This document shows, piece after piece, positions 36,768-45,960 of a stretch of 64,000 nt of DNA. The stretch's first letter is position 1; the number at the start of each line of letters is the position of its first letter. The notes under the pieces were generated by a model. It ran no database searches. It had not been told where the DNA came from and was given only the letters and a program-made list of their open reading frames with translations. Made by a program: the position numbers and the translations under genes. The stretch is from Paenibacillus sp. 1_12 (GTDB taxonomy: Bacteria; Bacillota; Bacilli; Paenibacillales; NBRC-103111): positions 238,506-302,505 of the forward strand of contig NZ_FOTE01000009.1 in NCBI RefSeq assembly GCF_900114475.1, written 5' to 3'.

Positions 36768-37729
36768 ACATCTTCAAATACTTACTCATTCGAATAGCGA
36801 TCACGGTTCCTGTGCTGCTCGGCGTCACGCTGCTGATTTTTTCGTTATTGCGATTTATTCCAGGCGACCCAGCACAAATGATTTTGTTGACGATGTTTGA
36901 CCCTGGGGCAACGGTAACCGATTTGGATGTGGATGCAGCTATACTGCGCAAGCAGCTGGGGCTTGATCAGCCCTTTGTGATTCAATATGTGACTTGGCTG
37001 AAGGAGATTGTTTCCGGTAATCTGGGAACCTCCTTTCGCAGCCGTTCACCAATTACGGAGGAGCTGTGGGTACGAATCCCGGCAACCTTGGAGCTGGCGG
37101 GTGCGGCATTGGTCGTTATGCTAGTTATAGCTATACCTTCAGGCCTAGCCGGGGCTGTATTTCATCGGCGACCTACCGACCATATCACCCGTTTTATTGC
37201 GTTGATGGGAGTATCGGTCCCTAATTTTTTTCTCGGATTGGTATTGGTGTATTGCCTTTCTTATCTGCTTGGCTGGTTTCCGACACTCGGAAGAGGCTCT
37301 TGGCAGCATTTGGTCCTCCCTGCTTTAACGCTGGGAACAGGACTAGCCGCAACGACCTCTCGGCTGCTTCGCACCTCATTATTAGAGGTGTTTTCCAAAC
37401 GCTACATGGTGCTGGCCGAAGCCAAAGGGCTGCCGCGGTCTGTCATCGTATATAAGCATGCCTTGCGGAATGCACTAATTCCCGTCATTACCTCGTTCGG
37501 CATGATCGTAGGTGGTCTGCTCGGAGGAGCGGTTATTATCGAAACGGTATTTTCCTGGCCAGGCGTCGGTCGTTATGTTGTCGATGCGATTAATGGCAGA
37601 GATTATCCCGTCATCCAAGCGTTTGCCTTATTAATGGCTGTGGTGTATGTCCTGATTAATGTGCTGATAGATGTAATTTACCGCTGGGTCGATCCCAGAG
37701 TGCGCGTAGAGGAGGGAACCCATGGATAA
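36764..37729 (+). CDS. Nickel/peptide-type ABC permease (NikB/DppB type)
   Basis: A 321-residue permease. The N-terminus IRIAITVPVLLGVTLLIFSLLRFIPGDPAQ and the EAKGLPRSVIVYKHALRNAL loop mark the DppB/NikB family. RYVVDAINGRDYPVIQAFAL and the final VIYRWVDPRVRVEEG complete the fold. ATGA overlap with the binding-protein gene shows translational coupling. Confidence 0.9.
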   Translation: MNIFKYLLIRIAITVPVLLGVTLLIFSLLRFIPGDPAQMILLTMFDPGATVTDLDVDAAILRKQLGLDQPFVIQYVTWLKEIVSGNLGTSFRSRSPITEELWVRIPATLELAGAALVVMLVIAIPSGLAGAVFHRRPTDHITRFIALMGVSVPNFFLGLVLVYCLSYLLGWFPTLGRGSWQHLVLPALTLGTGLAATTSRLLRTSLLEVFSKRYMVLAEAKGLPRSVIVYKHALRNALIPVITSFGMIVGGLLGGAVIIETVFSWPGVGRYVVDAINGRDYPVIQAFALLMAVVYVLINVLIDVIYRWVDPRVRVEEGTHG

Positions 37730-39545
37730 ACGAATGCTCAAGCAGCTGCGCTCCACGATAGTAAAAGACCCGATTGCCTTAATTCTGCTGCTATTCATCG
37801 TTATCGTGATCATTCTCTCGCTGGGTGCACCCTTGTTTACAACCCACGATCCGGTCAAGGTCGATTACGCACAGGTGCTTTTACCGCCCTCAGGAGAGCA
37901 TCTTCTGGGTACTGATAATTTCGGCAGAGATGTGTACACCCGCTTGATTTATGGAGGCTCCGCTTCATTAACCGCATCCTTCATAGCTGTAGGACTGATC
38001 ATATCACTGAGTCTACTGATTGGCGTGGCGGCAGGCTACTTGGGCGGATGGGTCGATCATGTATTGACCCGTTTGATGGATGTGCTGCTTTCATTTCCAA
38101 CCTTGGTACTAGCGATAGCCATTGCCGCGCTGATGGGTCCCGGATTAACAGGCTTGATGATTGCTGTAGCTGCTGTATCGTGGCCCTCTTATGCACGGAT
38201 TTTTCGCAGCTATGTGCTGATGGTCAAGCAGGATGGCTATATTCAAGCGGCGCGTTGTGCGGGAACTCCCGCATGGAAAATTATGCTGACACATATATGT
38301 GGAGCAATTGTTGGACCGATTCTGGTGCTGATAACGCTGGACATAGGACATGTCATTCTGAGTATCGCCTCCTTATCCTTTCTAGGCTTGGGGATTCGTC
38401 CTCCGCAGCCGGAATGGGGAGCGATGCTGAATGAAGGCAGAGCTTATCTGGAGGAAGCACCTTGGTTATTTCTAGCTCCGGGTACGATTATTTTTGCTAT
38501 GGTGCTGGCGACTAATTATTTGGGAGACACGCTTAAGGATGCATTGGAGCCGAGAACACTTCATGTCCCTCTACTGTTCAAGAAGAGATCGGGTATAAGC
38601 AGGAAGCTTGCCCAAGCTTTACGAGCACAAAGAGCAGCGAATATGGAGACGACTGCAGCTGCAGCATTACCGTATGATCACCATACAGCGGTTAAGGAGC
38701 CGCTGCTTGTCGTCAGTCATATTAGCGTGGATGCGGTCAGCACACGTAAAAGCGAACAGCCTCTGCCGATCCTGCAATCGATCGACCTTGAGCTGTTTCC
38801 AGGTGAGTGTTTAGGCTTGGTCGGAGAAAGTGGTTCTGGGAAAAGCACACTGGCGTTAACCATTATGGGACTTCTGAGACACCCCCTGCAGCAAACGGAA
38901 GGCAGCCTCTCCATTCTCGGAGAAAGTACGTCTGACTGGCAATGGGAGGATTGGCGCATGATCCGCGGCAAGAGGCTGTCTTATATTACACAAGACCCAA
39001 TGGATACCCTCAATCCAACATTGACTATCGGTGATCAGCTGCAGGAATGTCTGATTTATCACAAGCAGAACCCTGTATTGGGAAAAGCCGAGCGCAAGAG
39101 TAAAGTACTCCATATACTGTCAAAAACAGAGCTCGCAGCCGAGGTTTATGGGATGTATCCCCATCAGCTTAGTGGTGGCATGCGGCAGCGGGTAGTCATA
39201 GCGATGGCTATGATCAATGATCCTCAAATCATTATAGCTGATGAACCTACAACAGCATTAGATGTAAGTACTCAAGCCACGATCATGGCGCTGCTCAAAA
39301 AGCTTCAGCAAAGCAGCGGTGCCGCAATGATCTTCGTATCCCACGATCTTAGGCTTGTTGCTCAGGTCGCAGACCGTATTGGTGTCATGCATCAGGGCCG
39401 TCTAATTGAAATCAATGATGTGAAATCGATTTTCACGCAGCCGAGTGAAGCCTATACCAAGCAGCTGCTTACCTCAATTCCTCGTCTGTTTATCCCGCAG
39501 CACAACCGGACTGTGGTGAAAGGAGATCATTCATGCTGCAAGTGA
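37722..39545 (+). CDS. Fused ABC permease-ATPase (NikC-NikD type)
   Basis: A 607-residue fusion in one frame. Residues 1-285 form a DppC/NikC permease (LLGTDNFGRDVYTRLIYG at 61-78; coupling loop AARCAGTPAWKIMLTHI at 176-192). After a linker (about 286-325), residues ~328-607 are an ATPase: Walker A GESGSGKS at 368-375, signature LSGGMRQR at 483-490, and Walker B IIIADEPT at 503-510. It overlaps both neighbours (8 and 13 bp), and there is no separate NikD gene. The fusion fixes a 1:1 permease-to-ATPase stoichiometry. Confidence 0.92.
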   Translation: MDKRMLKQLRSTIVKDPIALILLLFIVIVIILSLGAPLFTTHDPVKVDYAQVLLPPSGEHLLGTDNFGRDVYTRLIYGGSASLTASFIAVGLIISLSLLIGVAAGYLGGWVDHVLTRLMDVLLSFPTLVLAIAIAALMGPGLTGLMIAVAAVSWPSYARIFRSYVLMVKQDGYIQAARCAGTPAWKIMLTHICGAIVGPILVLITLDIGHVILSIASLSFLGLGIRPPQPEWGAMLNEGRAYLEEAPWLFLAPGTIIFAMVLATNYLGDTLKDALEPRTLHVPLLFKKRSGISRKLAQALRAQRAANMETTAAAALPYDHHTAVKEPLLVVSHISVDAVSTRKSEQPLPILQSIDLELFPGECLGLVGESGSGKSTLALTIMGLLRHPLQQTEGSLSILGESTSDWQWEDWRMIRGKRLSYITQDPMDTLNPTLTIGDQLQECLIYHKQNPVLGKAERKSKVLHILSKTELAAEVYGMYPHQLSGGMRQRVVIAMAMINDPQIIIADEPTTALDVSTQATIMALLKKLQQSSGAAMIFVSHDLRLVAQVADRIGVMHQGRLIEINDVKSIFTQPSEAYTKQLLTSIPRLFIPQHNRTVVKGDHSCCK

Positions 39546-40273
39546 AAGATTTGAAAATGGCCTACCGCGACAAGCATGTGCTGCATGCCATCGATTTCTC
39601 GATAGCACCGGGGGAGATAGTTGGATTGATCGGCATGTCCGGTTCGGGGAAAAGCACGATTGCCAAGTGCATCATGGGACTTGAAAAACCTACAGGTGGT
39701 GATATTCTCTGGAATCATCAATCCTTGCTGAAATGGAGTGCAAGAAGCTCATGGAGACAAGACATTCAGATCGTGTTTCAAGATCCCCGAACAAGCCTGA
39801 ACCCGCGTTGGACGGTGCGGCGCAGCATAGCCGAGCCCTTACGAAATTATGGCTCCGCTTCAGACGAGATAATCGTGCAGCTTCTTCTGGAAGTTGGGCT
39901 TAATGAACAGTTTTTGAGCCGCTATCCGGATGAGATGAGCACCGGACAATGCCAGCGGGTATGCATTGCCCGTGCACTTGCATTGAAGCCGAAGCTGCTG
40001 ATTTTGGATGAACCTTTATCGGCTTTGGATGTCTCGATTCAAGCACAAATGATCGAATTACTCCAACAGCTTCACCAATCACAGCAAGTCAGTTACTTAT
40101 TTATATCCCATGATATAGCTGTTGTATCCGAGCTGTGCGAACGTGTCATGGTTATTGAAAAGGGTCTAATTGTTGAGGATAATACAGCTATAGGATTGAT
40201 CAACGAACCTCAGCATGCCTATACACGCAAGCTGCTCGCAGATACGCCTTGCTTTCCTCAATTTGAGAACTAG
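39533..40273 (+). CDS. Nickel/peptide-type ABC ATPase (NikE/DppF type)
   Basis: A 246-residue ATPase. Walker A is GMSGSGKST (34-42), Walker B LLILDEPLSALD, and the switch SHDIAVVSELC. The signature is atypical: MSTGQCQRV instead of LSGGQ(R/Q)QRV. The C-terminal oligopeptide zinc-like motif is shortened to a TRKLLADTPCF end. It is the second ATPase half of the riboswitch-controlled transporter, supplying the partner to the fused permease-ATPase. Confidence 0.88.
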   Translation: MLQVKDLKMAYRDKHVLHAIDFSIAPGEIVGLIGMSGSGKSTIAKCIMGLEKPTGGDILWNHQSLLKWSARSSWRQDIQIVFQDPRTSLNPRWTVRRSIAEPLRNYGSASDEIIVQLLLEVGLNEQFLSRYPDEMSTGQCQRVCIARALALKPKLLILDEPLSALDVSIQAQMIELLQQLHQSQQVSYLFISHDIAVVSELCERVMVIEKGLIVEDNTAIGLINEPQHAYTRKLLADTPCFPQFEN

Positions 40274-40297
40274 ATTTTATTAGAAAGTGGTGATAGC

Positions 40298-40657
40298 ATG
40301 GCAACCTGGAATTTATCAGAAACGCAGCATCATGTGCTGATCTGCAACGGCGGAAGCTGTATGAAGCAGCAGGGCGAAGAGGTAACACAAGCAATCCGGG
40401 CAGAAATCGCCGAACAAGGTGCGGACAGATTCATCCATACGACAAGAACACGCTGCAACGGACGCTGCCAGGATGCCTGTGTGGTCACAGTATATCCCGA
40501 GGGAATATGGTACAAGGACATGACGCCGGAGAGTGGTAGAGCGATGGTACGCGAGCATTTGCTGCAAGGCAACCCTCTGCAGGCGCATATGGTATATAGC
40601 TTTAAAGATCGTTTTATCCCGACAGGACTTGGTCCTGAAGGTGTGCAAAGAGATTAA
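40298..40657 (+). CDS. 2Fe-2S ferredoxin-like protein (thioredoxin fold)
   Basis: A 119-residue protein. Five cysteines occur at C16, C21, C53, C57 and C61 (CNGGSC and CNGRCQDAC), in a thioredoxin-like ferredoxin pattern. Similar proteins (CbiW-type) accompany cobalamin and cobalt genes in Bacillus relatives. It follows the NikE-type ATPase by 24 bp as the last gene of the riboswitch unit, so a redox role in cobalt or corrinoid handling is inferred. No transport role is visible. Confidence 0.83.
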   Translation: MATWNLSETQHHVLICNGGSCMKQQGEEVTQAIRAEIAEQGADRFIHTTRTRCNGRCQDACVVTVYPEGIWYKDMTPESGRAMVREHLLQGNPLQAHMVYSFKDRFIPTGLGPEGVQRD

Positions 40658-40876
40658 TATAGTAGATCGTAATTAAATCGCGGTGCATGTGTTCGTGTAT
40701 CTTCCGCATATAGGAATCAAACTCTATTAAAATGTAATATTTTTCTAGTTAAATCTAATGCCATTTTATAATGAATTTAAGTTTGAATTAAGATTTGAGG
40801 TCCAATATAGATAACAGAAGGAAGCACACCTCATTCTTATCCAATATTTTAAATTTATAAAATGGAGGTTTTAACA

Positions 40877-42322
40877 ATGGAAAACAACCACAAAGATACT
40901 CGTACTAACATACAGCCGTCCAACGATCATGAGAACCGGAACGATCAGGAAACATTATTATACAATGAGCAATCCGATGACTACAGAGTCACTCAACCCC
41001 GGTTATTCGGTGAACCACGCTCAAAGGACAAGCATTCTTCTGAACCGAATTGGCAGGAGAATAACAAATACCGCAGCAGTAAAAAAAGCGTTTTTGCCGC
41101 CTTTATGGCAGGTGTGCTTGTTGTTGGAGGCATGATGTTTGCTTCAGACCGAATGAATATGTTTACCGGAGGTACTCTTGCTTCTCCTCCAAGCGTCTCC
41201 GCAGCTGCTTCCAAAGCCGTCAGTAATGGCACTGCGCAAAAAGCTTCTCTGGATATAACGAGACCCAACAATATTGCTGATATTGCTCAACAGGCAAGCT
41301 CGGCTGTAGTTAAGATTGAAACTAAAGTGAAAGCCCAAAGCTCCAAGAACCAAAATAATCCGCTTTACAGCGATCCATTCTTCCGCCAATTTTTTGGAGA
41401 CAACAACGGAGGTAACCAAGAACAAGATCAAAACGGTCAGCTGCAACCTTCGGGGCTTGGCACTGGCTTCATCTTTGAATCATCGGGTTATATTATAACC
41501 AATGAACATGTCATTGATGGTGCGGATGAAATTAATGTAACCATCGAAGGTCAAGATAAACCATACAAAGCCAAACTTCTTGGCAACAGCTATGATCTCG
41601 ATCTGGCCGTTCTGAAAATTGAGGGAAGCACTCCCTTCTCAACACTGCCAATTGGCAATTCGGACGATTCCCGGGTAGGCGATTGGGTTGTGGCCATTGG
41701 TAATCCATACGACTTTGACTACACGGTAACAGCGGGTCTATTGAGTGCGAAAGAGCGTCCAATCAGTATTCCGGATGAAAATGGAACTAGAGAATACAAG
41801 CATTTGCTTCAAACCGACGCCGCTATTAATCCCGGCAACTCAGGCGGTCCTCTGTTAAATATGGACGGAGAAGTCATTGGTATCAATACAGCTGTGAACT
41901 CGCAAGCTCAAGGGATTGGATTTGCTATTCCGTCCAGTACGATTAGCTCTGTTTTACAACAGCTTAAGGATAACGTAACGATTCCCAAAGAACCGGTTCC
42001 CTTCATCGGTGTGAGCGTTCAAGATCTGACATCGGATATGTTGAGTGAGCTGAAAGTCGATACTACAGACGGGGCTTTGGTCGCCGATGTACAGCGGAAA
42101 TCCCCGGCATTCGAAGCAGGCATACGCCCTTATGATGTAATCGTCGCTGTCAACGGCGCGAAAATTACAACCTCCACCGAATTAACTACAAAAGTACAGG
42201 CGCTAAAAACCGGAGATAAAGCAACGGTCACCATTATGAGCAATGGCGTTAAGAAGGACCTGACTGTTACAGTCGGCGATAAAACGACAATCAATAGCAC
42301 GCAAAAACAAAATCAAGGTTAA
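40877..42322 (+). CDS. htrA: HtrA/DegP-type serine protease with PDZ domain
   Basis: A 481-residue protein starting at 40877 with GGAGG 8 bases upstream. Residues ~55-85 form a membrane anchor (VFAAFMAGVLVVGGMMFASD). A QN-rich segment leads to the trypsin domain: His in ITNEHVI, Asp in YDLDLAVLKI, and Ser in NPGNSGGPLL. One PDZ domain follows (EAGIRPYDVIVAVNGAKITTSTELT). It is the cell-surface quality-control protease of Firmicutes. 40658-40876 has a TATAAT-like -10 at 40767-40772 and no clear -35. Confidence 0.93.
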   Translation: MENNHKDTRTNIQPSNDHENRNDQETLLYNEQSDDYRVTQPRLFGEPRSKDKHSSEPNWQENNKYRSSKKSVFAAFMAGVLVVGGMMFASDRMNMFTGGTLASPPSVSAAASKAVSNGTAQKASLDITRPNNIADIAQQASSAVVKIETKVKAQSSKNQNNPLYSDPFFRQFFGDNNGGNQEQDQNGQLQPSGLGTGFIFESSGYIITNEHVIDGADEINVTIEGQDKPYKAKLLGNSYDLDLAVLKIEGSTPFSTLPIGNSDDSRVGDWVVAIGNPYDFDYTVTAGLLSAKERPISIPDENGTREYKHLLQTDAAINPGNSGGPLLNMDGEVIGINTAVNSQAQGIGFAIPSSTISSVLQQLKDNVTIPKEPVPFIGVSVQDLTSDMLSELKVDTTDGALVADVQRKSPAFEAGIRPYDVIVAVNGAKITTSTELTTKVQALKTGDKATVTIMSNGVKKDLTVTVGDKTTINSTQKQNQG

Positions 42323-42353
42323 AAACATCCCCAATTCCATGTGAATACAAATA

Positions 42354-42417
42354 ACCCCCTTTAAGCATACCGTGCTGCAACATCAGAGCGCGGAATTACT
42401 TAAAGGGGGATTTTTTT
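42354..42417 (+). terminator. Intrinsic terminator of htrA
   Basis: CCCCCTTTAAG (42355-42365) pairs with CTTAAAGGGGG (42399-42409), with a run of T after it. Confidence 0.88.
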
Positions 42418-42535
42418 AGGCTAGCGAGTTCCAGACTTTGTTATCTACATACTATATGTCAACGTTTCATACAAAATTCTGTCCAAAATCCTGTGGAAAA
42501 CCTTATTCAATGACTTACTTTGTGCTCCAGCAAAC

Positions 42536-43934
42536 TTAATCCTCACCGCTTACTTCATATAGCGCTTGTTCGTTCATATCCCAACGCCATCTCGGGAAAT
42601 TCCCTTGCAGATGCACACCGCCATACCACTGATCTATTCCTTTCTTCGCGATCCAGTCCTCTTCCCCATTCAAAACCTTATTCCCCAGCTCTGTCAAAAC
42701 AGCTTCACAGTCACGAAGTGCTACCGAGGATTCGTTATAGGCAGGAAAAGCCTTTAATCCGTGAATTTGCAGCAAGGGGTAAGGAGCTTGTGATATTTTC
42801 ATTAGAATATGCCAGTATTCCAGATCCCCCATACCTAAAGCGTTCAGCTTATTTCCCACATCCTGAAACAATTCTATTGGGCTGCTTATTTCAGCTTGAA
42901 TCATCTCCAGCGTTGTCTGCTCCACGATGCCAAGTCCATTGACTGTAGAAGGAAACCGCGATAAATGCATTTGAAATGCATCATTCGCGAATGGCAGCGC
43001 GGAGGTATCTTTACTTAGCAATTGCTGCAGCAAGCTTGGATCTGGAGACGTGTAAGCCTGCCAAAATGCTTTGCCTAACTCCAATTCTTTTGTCCCAATA
43101 GTCTTCCATGTTCCCGACAAAGTTTCCATTTGCTCCAATGATAGCTGCCCTAGCCCTCGAAACAGCTCGATTCCCGGATATTCCCCTATGCACAATAAGC
43201 TCAGCTTCGTTTTTATCAAAGACTGTCCCGAGAACCAATGCAGCAAATAACATAACATCGTCTGATCGAATAAATCATGCTCAAACCATAACACAATCTC
43301 CTCATATTTATGAAAATCAGCTAAGGATTTCTCTTGTGCCTCGCTGCCTTGGATAAATTCAGCTTGAGGAATTCCCATCGTTTGCTCCAGATATTGTGCC
43401 CTGACAGAGCGATTGTTCCAATCAGCAGGGTATAAACTTACAGGACCATGAGGGTATACTTCCCTCCACACTAGAACATCTCCGTGCACGATTCCTTGCC
43501 GCAGCTTCTTCGCCACTGAATCCCCGTTTACAATGTGCAGCATTCCTTTTCCTCCTTCGTACAAATGGTTAAAAACTGATATCAAATCAGCTACAGGCAG
43601 CGATCCCTTCAGCTTACGGCGAGCATTAAAAAGGCGCTTTTTCAACACCGGAATCGAAGTACCGACAAGATTGGAGATTTCCTGGAGAGAATTCCCTTGA
43701 AAATAAAATAATTGCACAACAATTCGCAGATTGGACGCTAATCCCTTACTGAAGTCGGATCACTTGTAAAGAAGATCTAATTAAATCCTCACAGTCCAGA
43801 TAGGCTTGTTCACTTAAAATAGCTAAAGCTGTAATTCCAATAAAAAGATGATTGGGGAAGTTTCCGCCGATATAGATATAACCATAAGAAGCAGACACCA
43901 AAAAATCGCTACTTGATGCATCTCTTTTACTCAA
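42536..43934 (-). pseudogene. Frameshifted sigma-like/DUF1835 protein gene
   Basis: The longer frame (42536-43717) encodes 393 residues. It opens with a sigma-70 region 4-like helix-turn-helix (SLQEISNLVGTSIPVLKKRLFNARRKLKG), then a DUF1835 domain (MLHIVNGDSVAKKLRQG) and DUF3658-like C-terminus. Upstream, the frame 43746-43934 ends with QAYLDCEDLIRSSLQVIRLQ. The two frames overlap between 43746 and 43759, where a one-base shift would join them. The GTG start at 43717 has no good ribosome binding site. A true frameshift versus a genuine short N-terminus cannot be settled here. Confidence 0.6.
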
Positions 43935-44149
43935 CCCATCATCTAGTCAATTTGCCTTATCAACGCGATTATAACATATAACTTGATCGGCACAATGAAC
44001 TGAACGACTTAGGAATGAAGCAAATAAGTAAAAAATAAATTGAGATGAGGATGGTTTCATCACATCATAATTGATTACTTTGGCTTTCTTTTCGCTACTT
44101 TGTCTTACTTGTGGTACGGCTCAGCGTATCACGTATCCTACATAAACCA

Positions 44150-44188
44150 AAAAATTCAGGGCACACAATAGACGTGTCCTGAATTCTT
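44150..44188 (-). terminator. Terminator of the ECF sigma/anti-sigma operon
   Basis: AATTCAGGGCAC (44153-44164) pairs with GTGTCCTGAATT (44174-44185) with one mismatch. On the minus strand a TTTTTT run follows. The rest of 43935-44265 shows nothing. Confidence 0.78.
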
Positions 44189-44265
44189 GAGATTGGTACT
44201 TTGAAGCTTGGTGAAACGTTAGTCTACATATGTTGACGCATAGGTCCGCTGCTCATGTTGTATAA

Positions 44266-45111
44266 TTAATTCTGAGCTGCAGGCACAGGTGCCGCAGTAG
44301 CTCTTGGTCCAGCGTCCTGTACCTTTGTCTTCACAGTATCGATTTCTGCTTGCGTAACCGGTTTGCCTGTCTCTAAGCTATCGATTATTTTACCCAGTGT
44401 CATAGTATCAAAATCATCTTGTGAGTACAACTCAATTCTGTATCCCTTATGTTCCCAAATGACAATTCCGTTTGCAAAATAGATCTGTGTACCGTTAATT
44501 GTTTCTGTTTTGACTTCACCGGTGGTGCTGATGCCATTTACATCACCCTTAGAAATCAATAAACCGACTTGTTTATCACCTTGTTTATAGGTTACTTCAA
44601 CCATTTTGTCACCATGAATGACACTGTTCACGTACTCATAGTTCGACAACCAGGAGGGTGCAGGAAAATTCATACCCGTTGCCGAACGTGCCTCCTGCAA
44701 GGAGAGCTTTAAAGGGGGTGGTAATTGGACTTCCTCGCCATTCCTTTCTTGATGGCTAGACGACGTATTTACTGCAGGAGAAGGTATTTCCTTATCATAT
44801 TGTGTGATTACCATTCCCCCAACTTGAAAATGAGCTATGATCGATTGAAACCATTCTTGTGCGTAAGAAGTAGCCGAAAATGCGCCGCTAAGACAGATAA
44901 CAGCACTCGCAATCACAACAGCGGCTCTCCATTTATTTTTTTTCATAGATATTCCATCCTTTTCGTCATAATCGGGTTGTAGGGTTCCTGTTTCCATTTT
45001 GTATATCACTCGATTGAAGATCTGGTCCTTCGATGAGGATGGGGTCAACTCTACATTTGCTAGCAGATCTATTACATTCCTAAATTGTTCCGGATCCTGT
45101 TTTTTACTCAT
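44266..45111 (-). CDS. Putative anti-sigma factor with DUF4367-like domain
   Basis: A 281-residue single-pass membrane protein. The cytoplasmic N-terminus (~60 residues) precedes a membrane helix (WRAAVVIASAVICLSGAFSATSYA). The extracellular part contains a DUF4367-like region with MNFPAPSWLSNYEYVNSVIHG and GIVIWEHKGYRIELYSQDDFD. It overlaps the ECF sigma gene by 8 bp, so it is inferred to sequester that factor. No zinc motif is seen. Confidence 0.8.
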   Translation of the reverse strand: MSKKQDPEQFRNVIDLLANVELTPSSSKDQIFNRVIYKMETGTLQPDYDEKDGISMKKNKWRAAVVIASAVICLSGAFSATSYAQEWFQSIIAHFQVGGMVITQYDKEIPSPAVNTSSSHQERNGEEVQLPPPLKLSLQEARSATGMNFPAPSWLSNYEYVNSVIHGDKMVEVTYKQGDKQVGLLISKGDVNGISTTGEVKTETINGTQIYFANGIVIWEHKGYRIELYSQDDFDTMTLGKIIDSLETGKPVTQAEIDTVKTKVQDAGPRATAAPVPAAQN

Positions 45112-45685
45112 TTTTGAACCCTCCTTCCACTAAGGTTTTATGCAGCTTCTTTAAGCTCCTGTACACGACAACACCGATGTTGGATTCACTTACGCCCATT
45201 AATTGAGCGATTTCCGAATTTTTCAACCCCGCTGCATATTTCATCGCGAGAATATTGCGTTCCTTGTCGCGCAGCTTCGCCAGAGCTTTGAAAAGCTCCT
45301 GATTATTGTCATCGCGGATGGCCAACTCCTCGGGGGACGACTTGATAAAAACCATATTCAGCAAATTGTTCAGTGAAAAATGGGTCCCTTTCTTCTGTGC
45401 GCGATAGTAGTCCGTCACAGAGTTTCTCACGATAGCAAACAGCCATACTTCGAACTTTGATTTTTCTTGTGAGAAGCTATGATATTTCGTAATGACCTTT
45501 TCGAATACGTGGCTGCAGATATCTTCCGCCGCGTAGTGATTGTTGATCCGGTAACAGATATATTTATAGACACGTTTACTATACATCTCATAAATCCGAG
45601 AAAATTCTTCCTTGGATATGATTTGATCATGGACGTCGTCTTTTTGATTATAGTGAGTTCCCATATTTACTTGGGTGATCTCCAC
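45104..45685 (-). CDS. ECF-type RNA polymerase sigma factor
   Basis: A 193-residue sigma-70 family factor starting at GTG (45685) with GGAGGAAAGG upstream. Region 2 includes YAAEDICSHVFEKVITKYHSF and SKFEVWLFAIVRNSVTDYYR; region 4 includes NSEIAQLMGVSESNIGVVVYRSLKKL. It is co-transcribed with a putative membrane anti-sigma factor. A perfect palindrome lies upstream. Confidence 0.9.
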   Translation of the reverse strand: MEITQVNMGTHYNQKDDVHDQIISKEEFSRIYEMYSKRVYKYICYRINNHYAAEDICSHVFEKVITKYHSFSQEKSKFEVWLFAIVRNSVTDYYRAQKKGTHFSLNNLLNMVFIKSSPEELAIRDDNNQELFKALAKLRDKERNILAMKYAAGLKNSEIAQLMGVSESNIGVVVYRSLKKLHKTLVEGGFKNE

Positions 45686-45730
45686 AACCTTTCCTCCCTC
45701 CTAATTGTTGGTCTGTAAGTATGAGGCTTA

Positions 45731-45814
45731 AACAAATTGCGCAATTTGTTCTTGTTCTTGCATAAGTTAATACGCAGAAACAACAATAGTATTAACATTC
45801 TAATAACAAATTGC
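45731..45814 (-). promoter_or_regulatory. Palindromic element upstream of the ECF sigma gene
   Basis: AACAAATTGC and GCAATTTGTT form a perfect 20-bp palindrome at 45731-45750. A third AACAAATTGC lies at 45805-45814. A TGTTAA-N17-CGTATT arrangement between them could be an ECF promoter. The regulator is not known. Confidence 0.45.
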
Positions 45815-45895
45815 TTGAAAATCGAGAAGAAACGGACCCAACGGAGATCTATTTCATTCAATCGTGATCAATATAAATTTTATAAATACAAATGA

Positions 45896-45923
45896 GCCTA
45901 GAACTAAAAATAAAGTTCTAGAC
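45896..45923 (-). terminator. Hairpin after the methyltransferase gene
   Basis: CTAGAACT (45898-45905) pairs with AGTTCTAG (45914-45921). A similar AATAAAGTTCTAGACT occurs near 49860. The T-run is weak. Confidence 0.5.
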
Positions 45924-45960
45924 TCCACATATTACATTCAAGGGTTATCATACGGTTTAC

